Assembly: GCF_918797505.1 (NCBI RefSeq)
Contig: NC_092793.1
Span: 3,100,001 to 3,164,000 of the forward strand
DNA from: Bemisia tabaci
Taxonomy: Eukaryota; Arthropoda; Insecta; Hemiptera; Aleyrodidae
Direction: 5' to 3'
DNA: 64,000 bases
Positions 23,301-35,500 of the stretch are shown one piece after another (the first letter of the stretch is position 1; every line of letters begins with the position of its first letter). The translations under genes were made by a program, and so were the position numbers. The notes beneath the pieces are model-generated. The model was not told the DNA's origin. It did not search any database and worked only from the letters and a program-made list of their open reading frames with translations.

Positions 23301-24679
23301 GGACAGATAATGTATGATGAGACAAAATGTAAAAGGTGCATTTGCAATGCTGATTTTAAAGGTCAGCCCACATTTTATTTCCCACGGTTTTTCTGTACAA
23401 TTTAATTCGATTTATTTTATATTTTTATCTTCTATTTCCCCTATCAATCTTTTAGAATGAGCCTACATTTTCGTTTCATTGTTTTTTTTTTTATTTTTGA
23501 AAGTAATTCACGAAAATTGCAAAAATTATACTACTGTTAAAATCAAATTCTTCGAGAGTTTCATGTAACAATCTCTTATTATTTCCTGACTTGAGTCATG
23601 ATAATTTTTTTTTTTTAAAGAAGAAATGAAGTTTACAGTAGTTTTTCTTTACAGAAGAGAGATAAATTGACCAAATTTCTGTTTCATTTTATTGCAAATT
23701 TCGACGAATAAAGAATCACTTTTTTCTGCAGATACCCTTGAAGGCCCATCTTGTGAAACTCAGCGATGCGGTACTATGCTTCATAACATGCAAGCTTGCG
23801 AGAGGGCTGCGTACCAGTCTACTATAAGAGCGCTCATTGTAGTTGCTCAATTGAAACTAAATGCCGTAAGTTCCTTACACCCTCTGAGAGACTTTTTATA
23901 CAATCCTTGGATTTTAAGTGTCTACTTTATGAAAGATACTCTCTTAAAATTTAATGGATAAAAGCTTGGAAAAGTAATTTTTTGCAGATTTTACATCCTC
24001 ATTGATGGAATCAAAATTAGCTTCACAAAAACCCTAACATTGGGATGCCTAGCTTACTTTCTTCATTGCAAAGCGATATAGCTGTGTCAATCAAACTGCT
24101 AAACCAGAAATACATCATGGCAGTGCAATCAATGTACTTTATAAATGGACGGAACAAATCCCAATTCAATTTTCCCCATTTTTCACCCACTTGAAGTTGG
24201 TGAAGAATTTGTGGCAATAAGCAAATAAGCGGCACAAAACGCAAAGTCAATGTTACATTCGTTATTCTTCTGTATCTTTCATTGGTATTTTTATGCACAC
24301 AAGATGAAAAATTCTTCCTATGCATGAAGCTTATCTGACCTTCGTAATTATTTTTTCAGCTGAGCCAACTGACTCCATTATCCCAGATACAAAACAATTG
24401 AGCTCATCTACTTCCTCAGGTTAGACTTTTCAGATCTAGTGCCTCAATAGTTATGGTTTAATTCCGACACTGAGTATCATGATTTCCAATGTTGTAGACC
24501 CACAGGCTGTAACTAACCAACTTGATTTTTCAAAAAATTTTGTGAGGATAGATAAATTATTGCTGTGCTTGGATTATACTGAAAATCCCCCTCAAAACAG
24601 CAAGAATAAAGTTGTAACTGTTGCCTACACAATAACTCACAACAAGAACCAAACAATACACGATGTTCCACCAACCTAA
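17307..24679 (+). CDS. Secreted cysteine-rich protein with two VWC-type domains (frameshift in domain 2)
   Basis: Eight coding exons with GT-AG introns: 17307-17373, 19874-19963, 20871-20988, 22202-22335, 23242-23361, 23732-23865, 24360-24419 and 24498-24679. The start was chosen because it opens a classic signal peptide (MIPVKSFALLCLWPALQAW) that ends in a phase-1 donor matching the phase-1 acceptor of exon 2. Exon 2 holds the C-terminal half of a VWC domain (GCTPIF..., ECPVAYNC). Exons 3-4 form one VWC domain with ten cysteines (CHYHCRC, GCVINQ, DCC). Exons 5-6 form a second (KCKRCIC, RCG, GCVPVYY). Exon 7 is Ser/Thr/Pro-rich, and exon 8 is a tentative tail. Exon 6 is one base short of the length its flanking phases need: the frame before about 23800 and the frame of GCVPVYYKSAHCSC differ, yet the shifted frame alone meets the GTAAGT donor in phase 1. 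The total of 905 coding bases is likewise one short of a multiple of three. VWC proteins are generally extracellular and can bind growth factors; the exact role here is unknown. It may be a pseudogene or carry an assembly error. Confidence 0.75.
18067..19018. mobile_element. Element of about 950 bp with CCCTGGTAAAAATTGGC ends and AGCCGGCTATA subrepeats
   Basis: The inverted ends are CCCTGGTAAAAATTGGC at the left and GCCAATTTTTACCAGGG at the right, both next to ...TTCCAAAATACCATAG / CTATGGTATTTTGAAAC. Subterminal repeats of AGCCGGCTATA / TTTCTTATAGCC follow. A block of about 65 bp (around TTATAGCCTTTTATAG...GCAACAGCCAGG) occurs at about 18161 and again at about 18774 in direct orientation, flanking a foreign central segment. 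It lies in intron 1 of the VWC gene. Confidence 0.7.
18469..18558. repeat. GC-rich long hairpin inside the 18-kb element
   Basis: The arms of 33 bp (GGCGCCTACAAACCTA...CTTCACGC and its inverse GCGTGAAG...TAGGCGCC) pair with a single mismatch around a loop of about 10 bases. Weaker pairing extends outward. The arm shares the TGCGTGAAGTAT core with the tandem array at 14064-14280. Confidence 0.75.
22840..23130 (-). mobile_element. Possible tRNA-derived SINE
   Basis: Read on the minus strand, the right end looks like the head of a tRNA-derived SINE: GGTGCGGGAGGGGTTAAGGC resembles an A-box, and about 35 bases on GAGGTCTCGAGCTTGATCTC resembles a B-box. The body runs left to about 22840. A long minus-strand frame crosses the region but has no recognisable domain. 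It lies in intron 4 of the VWC gene. The class assignment is inference only. Confidence 0.4.
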
Positions 24680-25389
24680 GTTGGAATTTTGAATGGCAAA
24701 GAGAAGAGAGTGAAAGAAAAAAACTTTAAAAAAGATTATAAGATTAAAAACTATCAAAAAATAAAATAGATGAAGACAACTCAGATTCTATTTTAAATAA
24801 TTTGTTTTTTTGGACCCTTACGAATTCTAAACTTGTCCAATGTCCATTCTTTATGGTATAATTGTTTGATTACCGCTGAATCAGTCATTGAACTTGCATC
24901 ATAAATAAACTCAATGACTTCAAAGAGAAACTTGATGGTTGATATTCTCAATTATTCATTGTGTTGAGCAAAGGCACATCTGTAAAAGGCGTTTTGTCTC
25001 ATATGATGGTCAATTAGATCAACTCTGTTTCCTGTTTGACATGTGAAAAATTAATCTGAATTCTCAGAGCTGATGTCCCAAATTCAGGACAACTTTAAAC
25101 ACGGAGTCGTTTATATTTTTTAAGCATCAAAGATATAGAGGGTGATTCAAAATCCCCTTACTGCCGGGTTCTTGCCCCTTTTAAGGGAAGTACCCTTAGA
25201 ATTTTGAGAGTTTCCGAAAGTCATTTCCTCTGGCCCAGGAGTACTCAAAAAATTTCAAGTCCCGATCTCAAATTGGTCGAAAGTTACAGAGGTGATGACT
25301 GGAGCAGAACTTTTGGATTACCTTGTCCTAGGTAACTATTGAGGATACCAAGCATTTGAAAATTAAGTTGTTTTCTGGGTATTCTTGGA

Positions 25390-25767
25390 CAGGGTGTCTA
25401 CTAAAACAGGCTGGCTAAAAATCAGTATTTTAGCAGTATTTTTCCAGTACATTCCCAAGAAATTCAGTACCTCCTCAACAAAAAAAAACCCCAATTCCTT
25501 TTCAGTACCTCCATTTGACGAAATTCGAAAAATTTTCGAAAATTTGAAATTCTCGCTTGAATTGCGACAAAAATGACGCAGCCACAAAATTTCATCGGTG
25601 GCTTGAGGATCGATTGACTGCATGCCAAGTTTCATTAAATAACATGCGAGGTATGAAGGAGGAAATTCCGGACTTTCTTGCGGAATTTCCCTGTACTTTT
25701 AGTAATTCTGGACCACCCTTAGCGAAACAGGACTATCTCCTGAAATTCCAGACCAGTAGACATCCTG
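25390..25767. mobile_element. CAGGGTGTCTAC-family element, CAGTAC subfamily
   Basis: It begins CAGGGTGTCTACTAAAACAGG and ends ...GACCAGTAGACATCCTG, giving inverted termini. Repeated AGTACNTCC motifs in the interior match the truncated inverted copy at 35960-36160. The flanks TTGGA / TTGTA are a possible, slightly mutated 5-bp duplication. Confidence 0.65.
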
Positions 25768-27910
25768 TTGTATCATCTGAACAGGTAACTTAACACTCAA
25801 ACCATGGTACTGAAGTCTTTGAGGCTTTTTGATGGACATCAATACCCTTGATAGATTAATTTTTCAGCTCTGCAATAATATATTTTTTATGCCATCAAAA
25901 TTTACCAAGAAAAAATTGCAGTATTATTGTTAAAATTATTTTTCATACATGTGTAGAGTATGGATCAAATATTTGTAGCTTGAGTTTTTCTTAGTATCAA
26001 AGAACTTTTTCTAAAAATAAATCATTGACTGTTGACTTTGTTTTCCGTTCAGGGCGGACTTGCAGATTTGGGAATTTGACACTCTACCCTGGAGAACAGT
26101 TAAAGAAGAGGCGCACAGAATTATTTGAATGTAGTTGCAAAACGCCTCCTTTCATCACTTGTATTCAGCCGATGCATTAGCCATTACCAGAAGCAACAAG
26201 TGAGAAATCAATGATTATAGGAAAAGAGGAAGCTAAACCTACAATGATGCATGAAAAGAAAGACACTCATGATCAGGACGTTTAGATTGGTGATATGATG
26301 GAACTCTTAAGTGGAATCAAATGTAAACCAAGGAGCAACGCAATGACCAATGCTTAAAGAGTAATTACTCTTATTCGAGAATATTTGTAAGATTTATTCA
26401 TGAGAATGATGCCTTATCCTGACTGGGTACTAGAATTATATGACAACTACTCGAGGAGAATTTGCTGGAAAATTCAAAAGTAACTTTTCCCCACAGCATT
26501 TTTAATTCTAACTTTACAAACGTAAAATATTTAATTGACTGCAAACTTCAAAATACCTATACCACAAAGAATAAAATAATTCAATACATGGATAAGATCC
26601 TCAAAAAAGATACTAAATGAGCTCTTCATAAAATGAGACTAACTCAAAAACGAGTGAATGGCAAGATACTAGAGAAAAATTCTGACACATTTTAGACTGA
26701 CTGCTGATTTTTGTCTTGTTTGGATAGGGATGAACTGAGAAGATTTACCTTCCATAGGGACGCCAACAACACATTAACATAGGTATCACAATATAAAAGC
26801 AACCATCAAAAAGAAAGACTGACAGTTACACGTTTTCAACCTAAACACAAAAAAGAGGCTGACCAGTTAAAGATTCGGAACATGCAGGAAACCAAGATTT
26901 CCGAATGATATATTTCAAAACACCCCGGGCATGATTGAGAGCATAAGATGGTAGATATTTACAGAGAGCACCATAGATAACATGGCAGTATGAGAGACTG
27001 ATCATAGCTAGTAATGCAAACAGGAGTATCTTGCATTGCAATAACATAGCTAGTTAAAAGCTCAAGTTGTTATTCTACAGAAAACAACTTATACATCTAA
27101 TGCTCCCAATAAAATGATGGAAGTTTGAAGGTCTATTTCGTTTGACTATTAAATGGATTAAAGTTTAAAAAAAATGGATCTAGTTTACCAACATGGTAGC
27201 TCGACTAAAAATACTCAATGCCCTAACTGAATTATGTTAGTTGAAAAGTAGACTTGAAGACGTATTAAATTGTACAGACTGTGATTTTTATTTAAATTTT
27301 ATTAAACATTGATACAAAATGGGTTTATTGTTGTCTTAATTTACCTTAAATCTTCCTAAGGAGGAATAGCATTTGTGAAATTCAACTCCTACAAAGCCTC
27401 ATTCTTAAACCCGATGAAAATAATTCGCACAAAAACAAAAAAATTCTACCAATTCATTTTTTTTCTACAGCTTGTTTCTATCCATTTCCAAAAATAAAAA
27501 AAAAAAAAAAAACCAAGGTGAAAAGCCTCGAAACTTCAAACATTCATTTCCTCAAATACATGATTTAAAAAAAAATTGTTATTGACAGAGAACTTTTATT
27601 TGCAATGAAACAGCTGCTCTAGTTCTATTTTCACTGATTACGATGAGGAAATTTATCCACTGCAAAACTGGAAAAGCTAGTTCTCGATTCTGGTGCATCA
27701 AAATATACAGCTAAGCGTCATTTGTTTAGAAGAACAAAATTTTTTTTTACTTTTTACTCCTTCACAAAGGCAACAAAAAAAACTTAAGGTTGCCACAAAT
27801 TATGAGCATTAGAATTCACTCATAAAAAAAGTTTGATATGGGAAATCGTCATTATGGCAGAAAAAGGTCTGCACTCTCCAGGATATACCATCATAGGGCA
27901 TTAGCATAAT

Positions 27911-28163
27911 GACGGTGAAAATACCAGACTATGTATTTCCGTTGGTGACGTTGTAGACTTCCTGAAATACTTAATTTTTAAAATTTAAAAATATTCAACG
28001 TCAATCCTTGAAAGCTTTTGTGATTTTTCTTATCCGTGTGAAGAAAACTTTATGGTTATATATACCTATACTAATTTGTTCTCCTTCAAATAAATGAAAT
28101 ATGTAGGAGCGAAGATTTTTAAACACCACAAACGAGATACATGGTCTGGTAGTTTCACCATCA
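27911..28163. mobile_element. MITE, ATCGACGGTG family
   Basis: The left end is GACGGTGAAAATACCAGAC, then GACGTTGTAGACTTCCTG. The right end is GGTCTGGTAGTTTCACCATC. A moderately diverged copy; the short open frames across it are element sequence. Confidence 0.65.
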
Positions 28164-28730
28164 ATAAGCTGTTAGAGATTTTAAGCTGTAATTTTAGGAT
28201 GCTCCTTGAGAACATCTTAAGCAAAGAAAATTTGATGTCCCTCGGAAACACTTCTGGAGGAGATTTCAAGTTGCATTTTAAAATATTTGCAATAGTTTTG
28301 AAAATTAGGAGATCTACTGATGCATAAGAAATATCACCTGCTTTTAAATAAAGTTTTTGAACCCTTGCAATTGAGGAGCGGTGAGAGGAAAATGAGGAAG
28401 GAGAGAAAGTTAAAGAGAGGAGCAGATTAAAAGGAGGATTGCAGAGTGGAAATTTTACTTCTTCAATTTGTCTTCATAATGGCTGGAATGGAGGAAAGCT
28501 TTTGTTTATCAAGTTTTTCTAGTGCCTACATAATCATTACAAAACTCGAGGAGAAAAAATGATAAAATAAAATCATCGGTGTTGGTCAAATTTTATTATC
28601 ATTTCTTAATTTAATTAAAGAGAAGTTGGTATTTGTACAGATAATTTACAAATTCAACTTAAAGAAACTTACATTAATACTTATCGATAAATATTTACAC
28701 AAAAATTGATTACCTTTAAGTGTGAAGACT

Positions 28731-31700
28731 TTATGTATCTTGTGGGACAAAAGGATTGGGAATACTTTCTAGACCATCAAGAGGACAAATAAGGACAACG
28801 GATGTGCCACGGCAGACGACAAGCCCAAGCATTCTGGTGTCATCAGTGAGTTTGTAGGGATCATCAGGATCTGAAAAATTTAAATACAATTTTTAGTATA
28901 ATTCATAAGAATTTAAAATTAGCATCAGTAAAGAAAAACAAATTGAAAAAACGATAACAGGAGAGAGATTCGTCTGAATTCCTCATGGTAGTATAGTATC
29001 TGGAAACCATTACTTGCTGTTACCACAAATTGAGGGTCCAATATTTTCAATTAATGACTAAAACTACTTATGGGTACAGTAATAATGCATATTTTTTTTG
29101 CAATGACCATATTTACTTTTACTTTAGAAAAAATATCGATTCAAATGAGGGTGACTAAGGGAGAGGTGGAGCCAAATTCCTGATTTTAAGAAAACTTATG
29201 GGAAAAATATGGATATTCCCAAACAACTACATATTGCGTATTTTTTAGAAGGATATTTTTTAGTTAAGTTTCAGGTTGTTAGTTTCTTCTACCCACTTAT
29301 TCTCTCATCGCTCTGTTGCCTACATTGCACTGCACTATGGTGTTTCCTGTTTCCTTTCGGCGGGAGTTGACTTAAGATCAGCTCCTGTGTCCATTCCTGC
29401 GAAGGGATGTTTGAATGGATCCTGCTAGCAGAGCTATACAGAACCAGTGTCTACGAACGGACAAAATAGCAAGTGTTGGAGATTCTGGAGCTGAGCATTG
29501 GCCCAGAGAGATGGTTTGATTTAAAAATCGATCTTTCAAAAGATTAATACAATGATCCAGATTTTTCCAGGTGGTCTTATTTTCAGAGTATACCAAGGAG
29601 ATTTGATCAAATTGATATTTGACAATCTTTGATTTTGCCTGTGCTTCCCAATCAATACTTCACAGAAATGTCACGCGACAAAAACTGATATTGCTGATCC
29701 GGTCCACAAAAAAAAAATTGGATTGAGGCTGATGGCTGATGCATGAAAAAAGAACACATGTTAAGCTTTTGAGAAATGTTTTTCCACAAAAAATGGCCCA
29801 GTGACCTGAATAATAGAAACACTGTAGCCCCTTGTGGCATTGGCTGAGAAAAAATATTGATATGAAAAAAAAGGAGAGAAGAAGTTGAATATTTGATAAA
29901 AACAAAAACTGTCTAAGAACACTAAGGACAGTAAACTGGGATCTCTTTTAGTCCTTTTTCATGTAAAAATGCCAACTTAAACTATTTATTGAGTTTATAA
30001 TAACTTAAATTGAATAAATGTATGTCAATTTTTAGTTTTGTATGTTGTATATTATGCGGTTTTCTTTGCATTCTGCATAAATAAAAACAATTTTTAGAAT
30101 TTAAAAAAATAGAAAAGCTACCTAAATTTTTCTTTATTACATTCATCAACCTAAAAAGGAACAGAAAGATTTTCCTGCTCTTTTTTTAAACATCGTTTTG
30201 AAGGGCAAAAATAGCCACTGCTCCTGAGGATTTGTCTTTCAAAATTATGGAGGAAAATATGAAGAAGGGAGAAATTAGCTCCCATGCACCCACTTGTTTG
30301 GCAAGAAAGTGTTCATCTTATGCAAATTTCAACAAATTAAAAGTAGAGGGGAGAAATTTGAAATGGAGGAAAAACTAAAGTATCACTGACCTCTTAGATA
30401 TTCAATGGTGCTATCTAAGACCAAGTTTACTAATGGATCATATCCTTTGAGGATACCCGAAACCTCTCGTCCTCCAGCAAATTTAACTTTGATCTTCTTT
30501 TCAAGATACTTTGATAAGTCTAAAATGCTTTCCTTCCTCCGCTTTTCTTTTGGCTCTCCTGAAGCTGCAGTCTAAAAAAAAGGAGAAAAAAGAGACAGTG
30601 AGACATTTCAAGCACAAACATAAAACCATACTAACTTTTTTGACTATAAATGGTATCGAAATTTGAATGAAAACAAAATAAAAATCATCGGTCCTTGGAC
30701 AAGGGACGTTACCTAGGGATCATGAAAATTTGTTTCATAATATGAGCATATTTTTCATCAATGTTTAGGAACGGAATTACCTGCTGCTGAACAATCGACA
30801 TTGTCAGAGTCCGTTCCGATTCTCGGTCGTCTTGTGTGTTTACATACAAATGCCCAACGTTTTTACCAAACATTCAAGTATCTCATGGTCGATGGGACCC
30901 TTGGGTCACATTTAGTGAACAAAGGCACTAGACAGAATGGGACATGTTTATTTCAACAAAGCACCGCATATTTTTACCCATTGGGCTTTTCCTGGGCATG
31001 ATTGGCCATACCACTGTCCAGAACTGCACTCCTTGATTCATTAGTTCACTCTGATATCAAGACCAGCGCCGTCAGTATCTCTGTCAGTGGATATGGGACA
31101 ACCTAGTGGCTATTTCACTCCTACATCGCCATCAGTAGTAAACAACTAATCGTGCATGATAGAACGCAGGTTAGAATTTTTTTGAGTGTGAAAAAGTGTA
31201 TACTTGAGAGCTCAAGTAGGTACACACTTTTCTATTTTGACGGCTTAAAGTGCCAGACCGCACATCTCCGTTAACGAAGTTGTTGACTTCCAGTCTTACT
31301 TTATTTTCTCCTTAAAGAACTAGTCAACATAATTTTTTGAAAATTTACTTGATTTTTCTTCTCTACCAGTAGAATGTTCCATAAAAATTTCAAGGCATAT
31401 AGCTTTCGTTCCTTTTAGAGAAAATAAAGTAGGAGCTGAGATTTTAAAACACCGCAATGAAGATACATAATGTGGCATTTTTGCAATTGATTTCATCAGT
31501 GGCAACTGCACTCAAAAAAGGATATTGGTGAATATATACCAATTGTTTCAACAATCAGGAGAAGAAAATGCATCACGTTTCATGACTTTCAGTAGCAGGT
31601 CCGACCGTATTAAGAATGCTGAATCTATTCCTCCGATTGCCTAACGTTACAGGGTTCCTAAATTTCACCCAATGCTTGTCCAGCATGTTGTTAAATAAAG

Positions 31701-31865
31701 AGTGTATGAACTCAAAGTATCGCCCTTTTGATGACCTCGAATTACACTCGTCTATATTAAACGACTGTCATCACCAGAAGCATGCATGAGTTCTGTATGC
31801 AGGAACGGCAGGAACCGATAAAATTTTGACTTAAATAAAAACGTATTTACCACTGATGCTGCCAT
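28731..31865 (-). CDS. LSm7: LSm7, U6 snRNA-associated Sm-like protein
   Basis: Three minus-strand coding exons: 31851-31865 (MAASV), 30391-30571 and 28731-28870, with GT-AG introns of about 1.3 and 1.5 kb. The product is about 111 residues; LSm7 proteins are usually near 100. Exon 2 encodes ESILDLSKYLEKKIKVKF, then the Sm1 motif (GGREVSGILKGYDPLVNLVL). Exon 3 encodes DPYKLTDDTRMLGLVVCRG and the Sm2 motif (RGTSVVLICP). These match LSm7 nearly end to end. In the known biology LSm7 is one subunit of the heptameric LSm1-7 ring (cytoplasmic mRNA decapping) and the LSm2-8 ring (nuclear, binding the 3' end of U6 snRNA). It is complete and intact, with no odd residues seen. It is divergently arranged with the DOCK gene. 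A MITE sits in intron 1 at 31238-31490. Confidence 0.94.
31238..31490. mobile_element. Diverged MITE, ATCGACGGTG family, in LSm7 intron 1
   Basis: It retains GACGGCTTAAAGTGCCAGAC, ACATCTCCGTTAACGAAGTTG and, inverted, CACCGCAATGAAGATACA. The ends are degenerate, so the limits are approximate. Confidence 0.5.
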
Positions 31866-32548
31866 AGCTGAGCTGATGAAAAATAGAAGGGATGAGAATA
31901 AATAGTAAAAATTAGTTCACTGTTGGAAATATATAAATTAAGGTTCACTAAAATCTTCAAAAGCTCCTGCGACCTGTTACGTTTTTTATGACAATTGACA
32001 ATCGTACCGGCATGATTGTTTACATTTTGTTTCACTCCCACATTTCAAAAAGACGAAAAAGTTTTCTTTCGTGTTCCCTCTCTTATCAAGAAGGAATGAA
32101 ACGTCGCAATCAAAACAAACGCCATTTTCAGTTTTCTGTTTGATCTTTTGACGTCACGTTGAATTAACATTTAGTCAACGTGCAACTTTTAGCTTATGTA
32201 GTTACTGGGCCAAAGTAATCAGAAAATGCATTGTTTCTTTAACGTTGAGCTTGCTTTCGTCATCTCCCTGCGCCCATTCCTAAAATTTTCAGGAAGGGAA
32301 CGTCGCAGACAACCACTATCAAATTCGAGGATTTGTGAATGAAAATTAGCACGGAAGTTTTGTCTCGGAATTGTTTTGGAAGAATTCGCAATAACAAAGT
32401 ACATTGTCTGTGTTATTTTTATTTTTATGTCCAAGTTATGTGTGACAGCCCCAATCAGTAGGTGTAAAATGAAGAGTACTGATTTAAGTGCAATCAATCC
32501 AGTGCATCCTTAGTGGTATAAACTCTCTCCTGACTTACTTTTCTCACG
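31866..32548. promoter_or_regulatory. Head-to-head promoter region between LSm7 (-) and DOCK (+)
   Basis: Only 683 bases separate the two start codons, which face away from each other. This is a layout typical of a shared promoter for a housekeeping gene and its neighbour. No repeat element is recognised here, unlike the flanks. A perfect cAMP-response-element-like palindrome TGACGTCA lies at 32149-32156. Transcription starts cannot be placed from sequence alone. Confidence 0.6.
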
Positions 32549-32585
32549 ATGTGGGTTGCAGAAAAATATAAGAAATTTGCTGTGG
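32549..32585 (+). other. DOCK coding exon 1 (12 codons plus one base)
   Basis: ATGTGGGTTGCAGAAAAATA opens the frame, and GTG G|GTAAGT closes it in phase 1. The next DOCK exon at 47287 begins in phase 1 and completes the codon to Ala, giving KKFAV-AIYNWNG. The MW start followed by a short charged stretch before the SH3 domain is usual for DOCK proteins. No alternative start nearer to exon 2 fits. Confidence 0.8.
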
Positions 32586-35500
32586 GTAAGTGAATATACT
32601 AGCATACTCCTCCTCTACAGTTTATTATGTCTAAGAATATTGGCGGATACTATCTGGAATAGAACATTGTTGCTCTGAAGAGCGGTGATTGCCAAACTCT
32701 CACTGCCCAAAGGTTCAAGAATGCAATGAGAGACATTACTCTCTAGCAATGTCCTGAATCATTCAACAATGGAACTAACAAAGTTGTATTTTCTGTCTGT
32801 CAGTTCTTCAGGCTCAAAAGAATTCAACTGTGATCCATAACTCCACTATGTGCAAGCAATAATATAAACGCTAATTCAATTAATGTAGAGAAAGTTAAGT
32901 AACTTCAACAGTAAATTTTTGAAGTTTCAAGTGGAACTCATCACGATCAGTTCAATAATTTTTAAAATTGTTTTCACAACTGTTGTATATCCAATTAGAA
33001 GGGAAGTACCTACTCGCTACTCAAACCGATCGCTTTACAAAATGTCAGCAATAAATTTAAGGACTGTATTATGGCTTCATATAACAGAGGTACTTAAATA
33101 CCAGCAATTGGACCAGAATTTTAATTAGAAATGGGGAAGAAAGGAGTGGACGAATGTGACATTAACCAATTCATCAGTTCGTCCATTGATTACCATATAA
33201 ATTTATGTTGAATGGTGCCACATTCCAATGTGACAGTTGGTCATTCTTTTCTTTCCCTAGTCCTATGTAGGTTTAAATCAGTTGAGGAGGGTTCTGGAAG
33301 AAGGGTCCATTAAATATACGAGAGTTCGTTCCTCCCATCCCTCCCTGCCTTATCTCCGTTTAGTTTATTTATTATTAATATTAAGCCGAAGAAATAACAC
33401 GAATACCCAAGGAAAATATAAACAATAGCAAAGAAAGTACCTGTACAAGCCATTAGATTATCGTCACTTGGCACTTGTTTGTACATTCTGTTCGCAAGGG
33501 ATCAGGGACCAACTACGCTCCCGACTGGGCCACGGTCAATCCTCAATAGCTATTGGCCAATTGCATAGCGATCACTTGCTAGCGGAATGTAAACATGTGT
33601 TAACCCAGCTGATGACCCCTATGACAATGGTCTTAGCTACGCAGCTGTTGGTCCAGATATTTGCTACTCGAGATATTAGCACACTCTTCACTCTATTAAG
33701 GGCCGTTCAAGTATTCTCTTAGGGAGAGGGGAGGAGGTCTGAGCTTGTCTTATAGAGCCTTATGAAGGGACAAGGAAGAGAGGTTCAAGCCGAGGCTTAC
33801 GTAAGCTTTCCGCTGTAAAAAAAAAGGCTATTCGTTGAAAAAGTAAAAAATATAATAAAAAAACTTTATTGGCGTTGTGAGCTGTGAAACCCTGCCATAT
33901 CAATACAAGACTTGAAATTTCAATTATTTGCTTCTTATTTTCGCCAATTTTCATCAAAATACCTTACTTACGAAAGCCTTAAATTTATTCCAGCTCTTTT
34001 ACCAGGTTTTCTCCGTTTTTTTTTTTCTGATAAATTGGGGGGGGGGGGGGGTCCCGTCCAATCTTACCTAATTCAAAAGGGGGGGGGGGGTCAGAGATTT
34101 CTTACAGGTGCCTCAGAGGGGGAGGGGGGAAAAAAAGTTGGCAGAAATGCCTTACGTAATACTTGAAAGACAAGTATGTAAGGGCACCCTTCTTCTGAAA
34201 TTTTCCTCCTTTACTCCAGTCTTGACTACATAGTTATAATTCGTTTTTCTAATGGACTTCATCACTAAGGTGAGAAGTCCATCTTAAAGATAATGTCTAT
34301 GATAATAGTGAATTTTATACGAAGGAATTTCGCGGATCCTATGAATTGATAGCATTTCAGATAGTTACCATGTAAAATTTTGCCATAATCATCAACTTTT
34401 AAAGTGAAAAGCCACTTAAAGTGAATCATCACTTCTATTAAGACAGTAACTGTGGTAGGTTGCCTTACGTTGCTTAAGTAATGCACCCAAGGGAGAAGTC
34501 ATCAAGAGCGGCATCCCATAATGAAGCTGATTGTGAGCTTTAAGTTTCCCAAAATTCAATATTGCATGAAGTATGAGAAAGAAGCTCATTGTTGGTGGAG
34601 TTTTTCAATAAAAGTTCATGTGGACCAGAGACTCGTTTGACCTTTTTTGGAGAATTCTCTGATTGATAACCTTTTTGTGGAGAAGTCTCCTTAATCTATG
34701 AGTTTTCTGTGGAGAAGTATGCACAACTGAATTGAATTGAATATCCTCAATTGATGACCTTTTCTTTTTTTATTTTATTTTTTTTTTTTTTCAAATTGAG
34801 AAATGCTGTTGAAGCTGTCGAAAAAAATGGGGGGGGGGGGATTGGGAAAGAATAAATTTTTAAATATAAATTGCGGAAAAATTCAACAGCGAATTTAACG
34901 GATATTTTGAGGGTTATGAGTATTGGAGGAATAATTCGACTAAAACCAACTTAATCAAGTCAGGGAAGTAGCTTGGGGGACAGAACAGAACATACATACC
35001 CTGGGACATTCTGACCCCCTGAATGGAATGAAGCTACTCCGTCTGTAAAACCAACTTCGAATCCTCATGAGCTGTATTGAAAAATCTAATGACTAATGCT
35101 GGAATGCAAGAGCCATCATTTTTCTCCGGAGAAATAAATGAAACGTGTTGAATCATTATTTCACACTGCCTCACCTTGAACTTTGGCGTTAAAACGTGCG
35201 TTTTTTAAAGGATCTCAAGTGATTTTGTGTTAAACCTTCCGTTCGCCCAGTGTATGTGACTTTTCTCTTTCTAATGCAGGTTTGTTTCTCATCGGCCTTG
35301 GAGAGACTCGAAATCTCCAATGCTGCCGTGATATGCTAGCAGCAGCGTGGCGTGCTTTGCGGTACATCGTCACCTTCCAGGCAAAGTATCACAAGCGCCA
35401 TGCGACGTTTAAAAATTTCCGCCGCCATTTTATTTCTTTACTGAGAAATTGTTGGTTGAATCTGTTTGGAAATTTCACTAAATATTATCGGCAGCACAAA

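Larger units (their letters stand above)
24680..28730. other. Intergenic region between VWC gene and LSm7
   Basis: An AATAAA at 24760-24765 lies about 80 bases past the VWC-gene stop and could be its poly(A) signal. On the minus strand an AATAAA (28592-28597) lies about 135 bases past the LSm7 stop. Apart from the MITEs at 25390-25767 and 27911-28163, the sequence (especially 25800-27900) is AT-rich and I recognise nothing in it. Confidence 0.55.
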
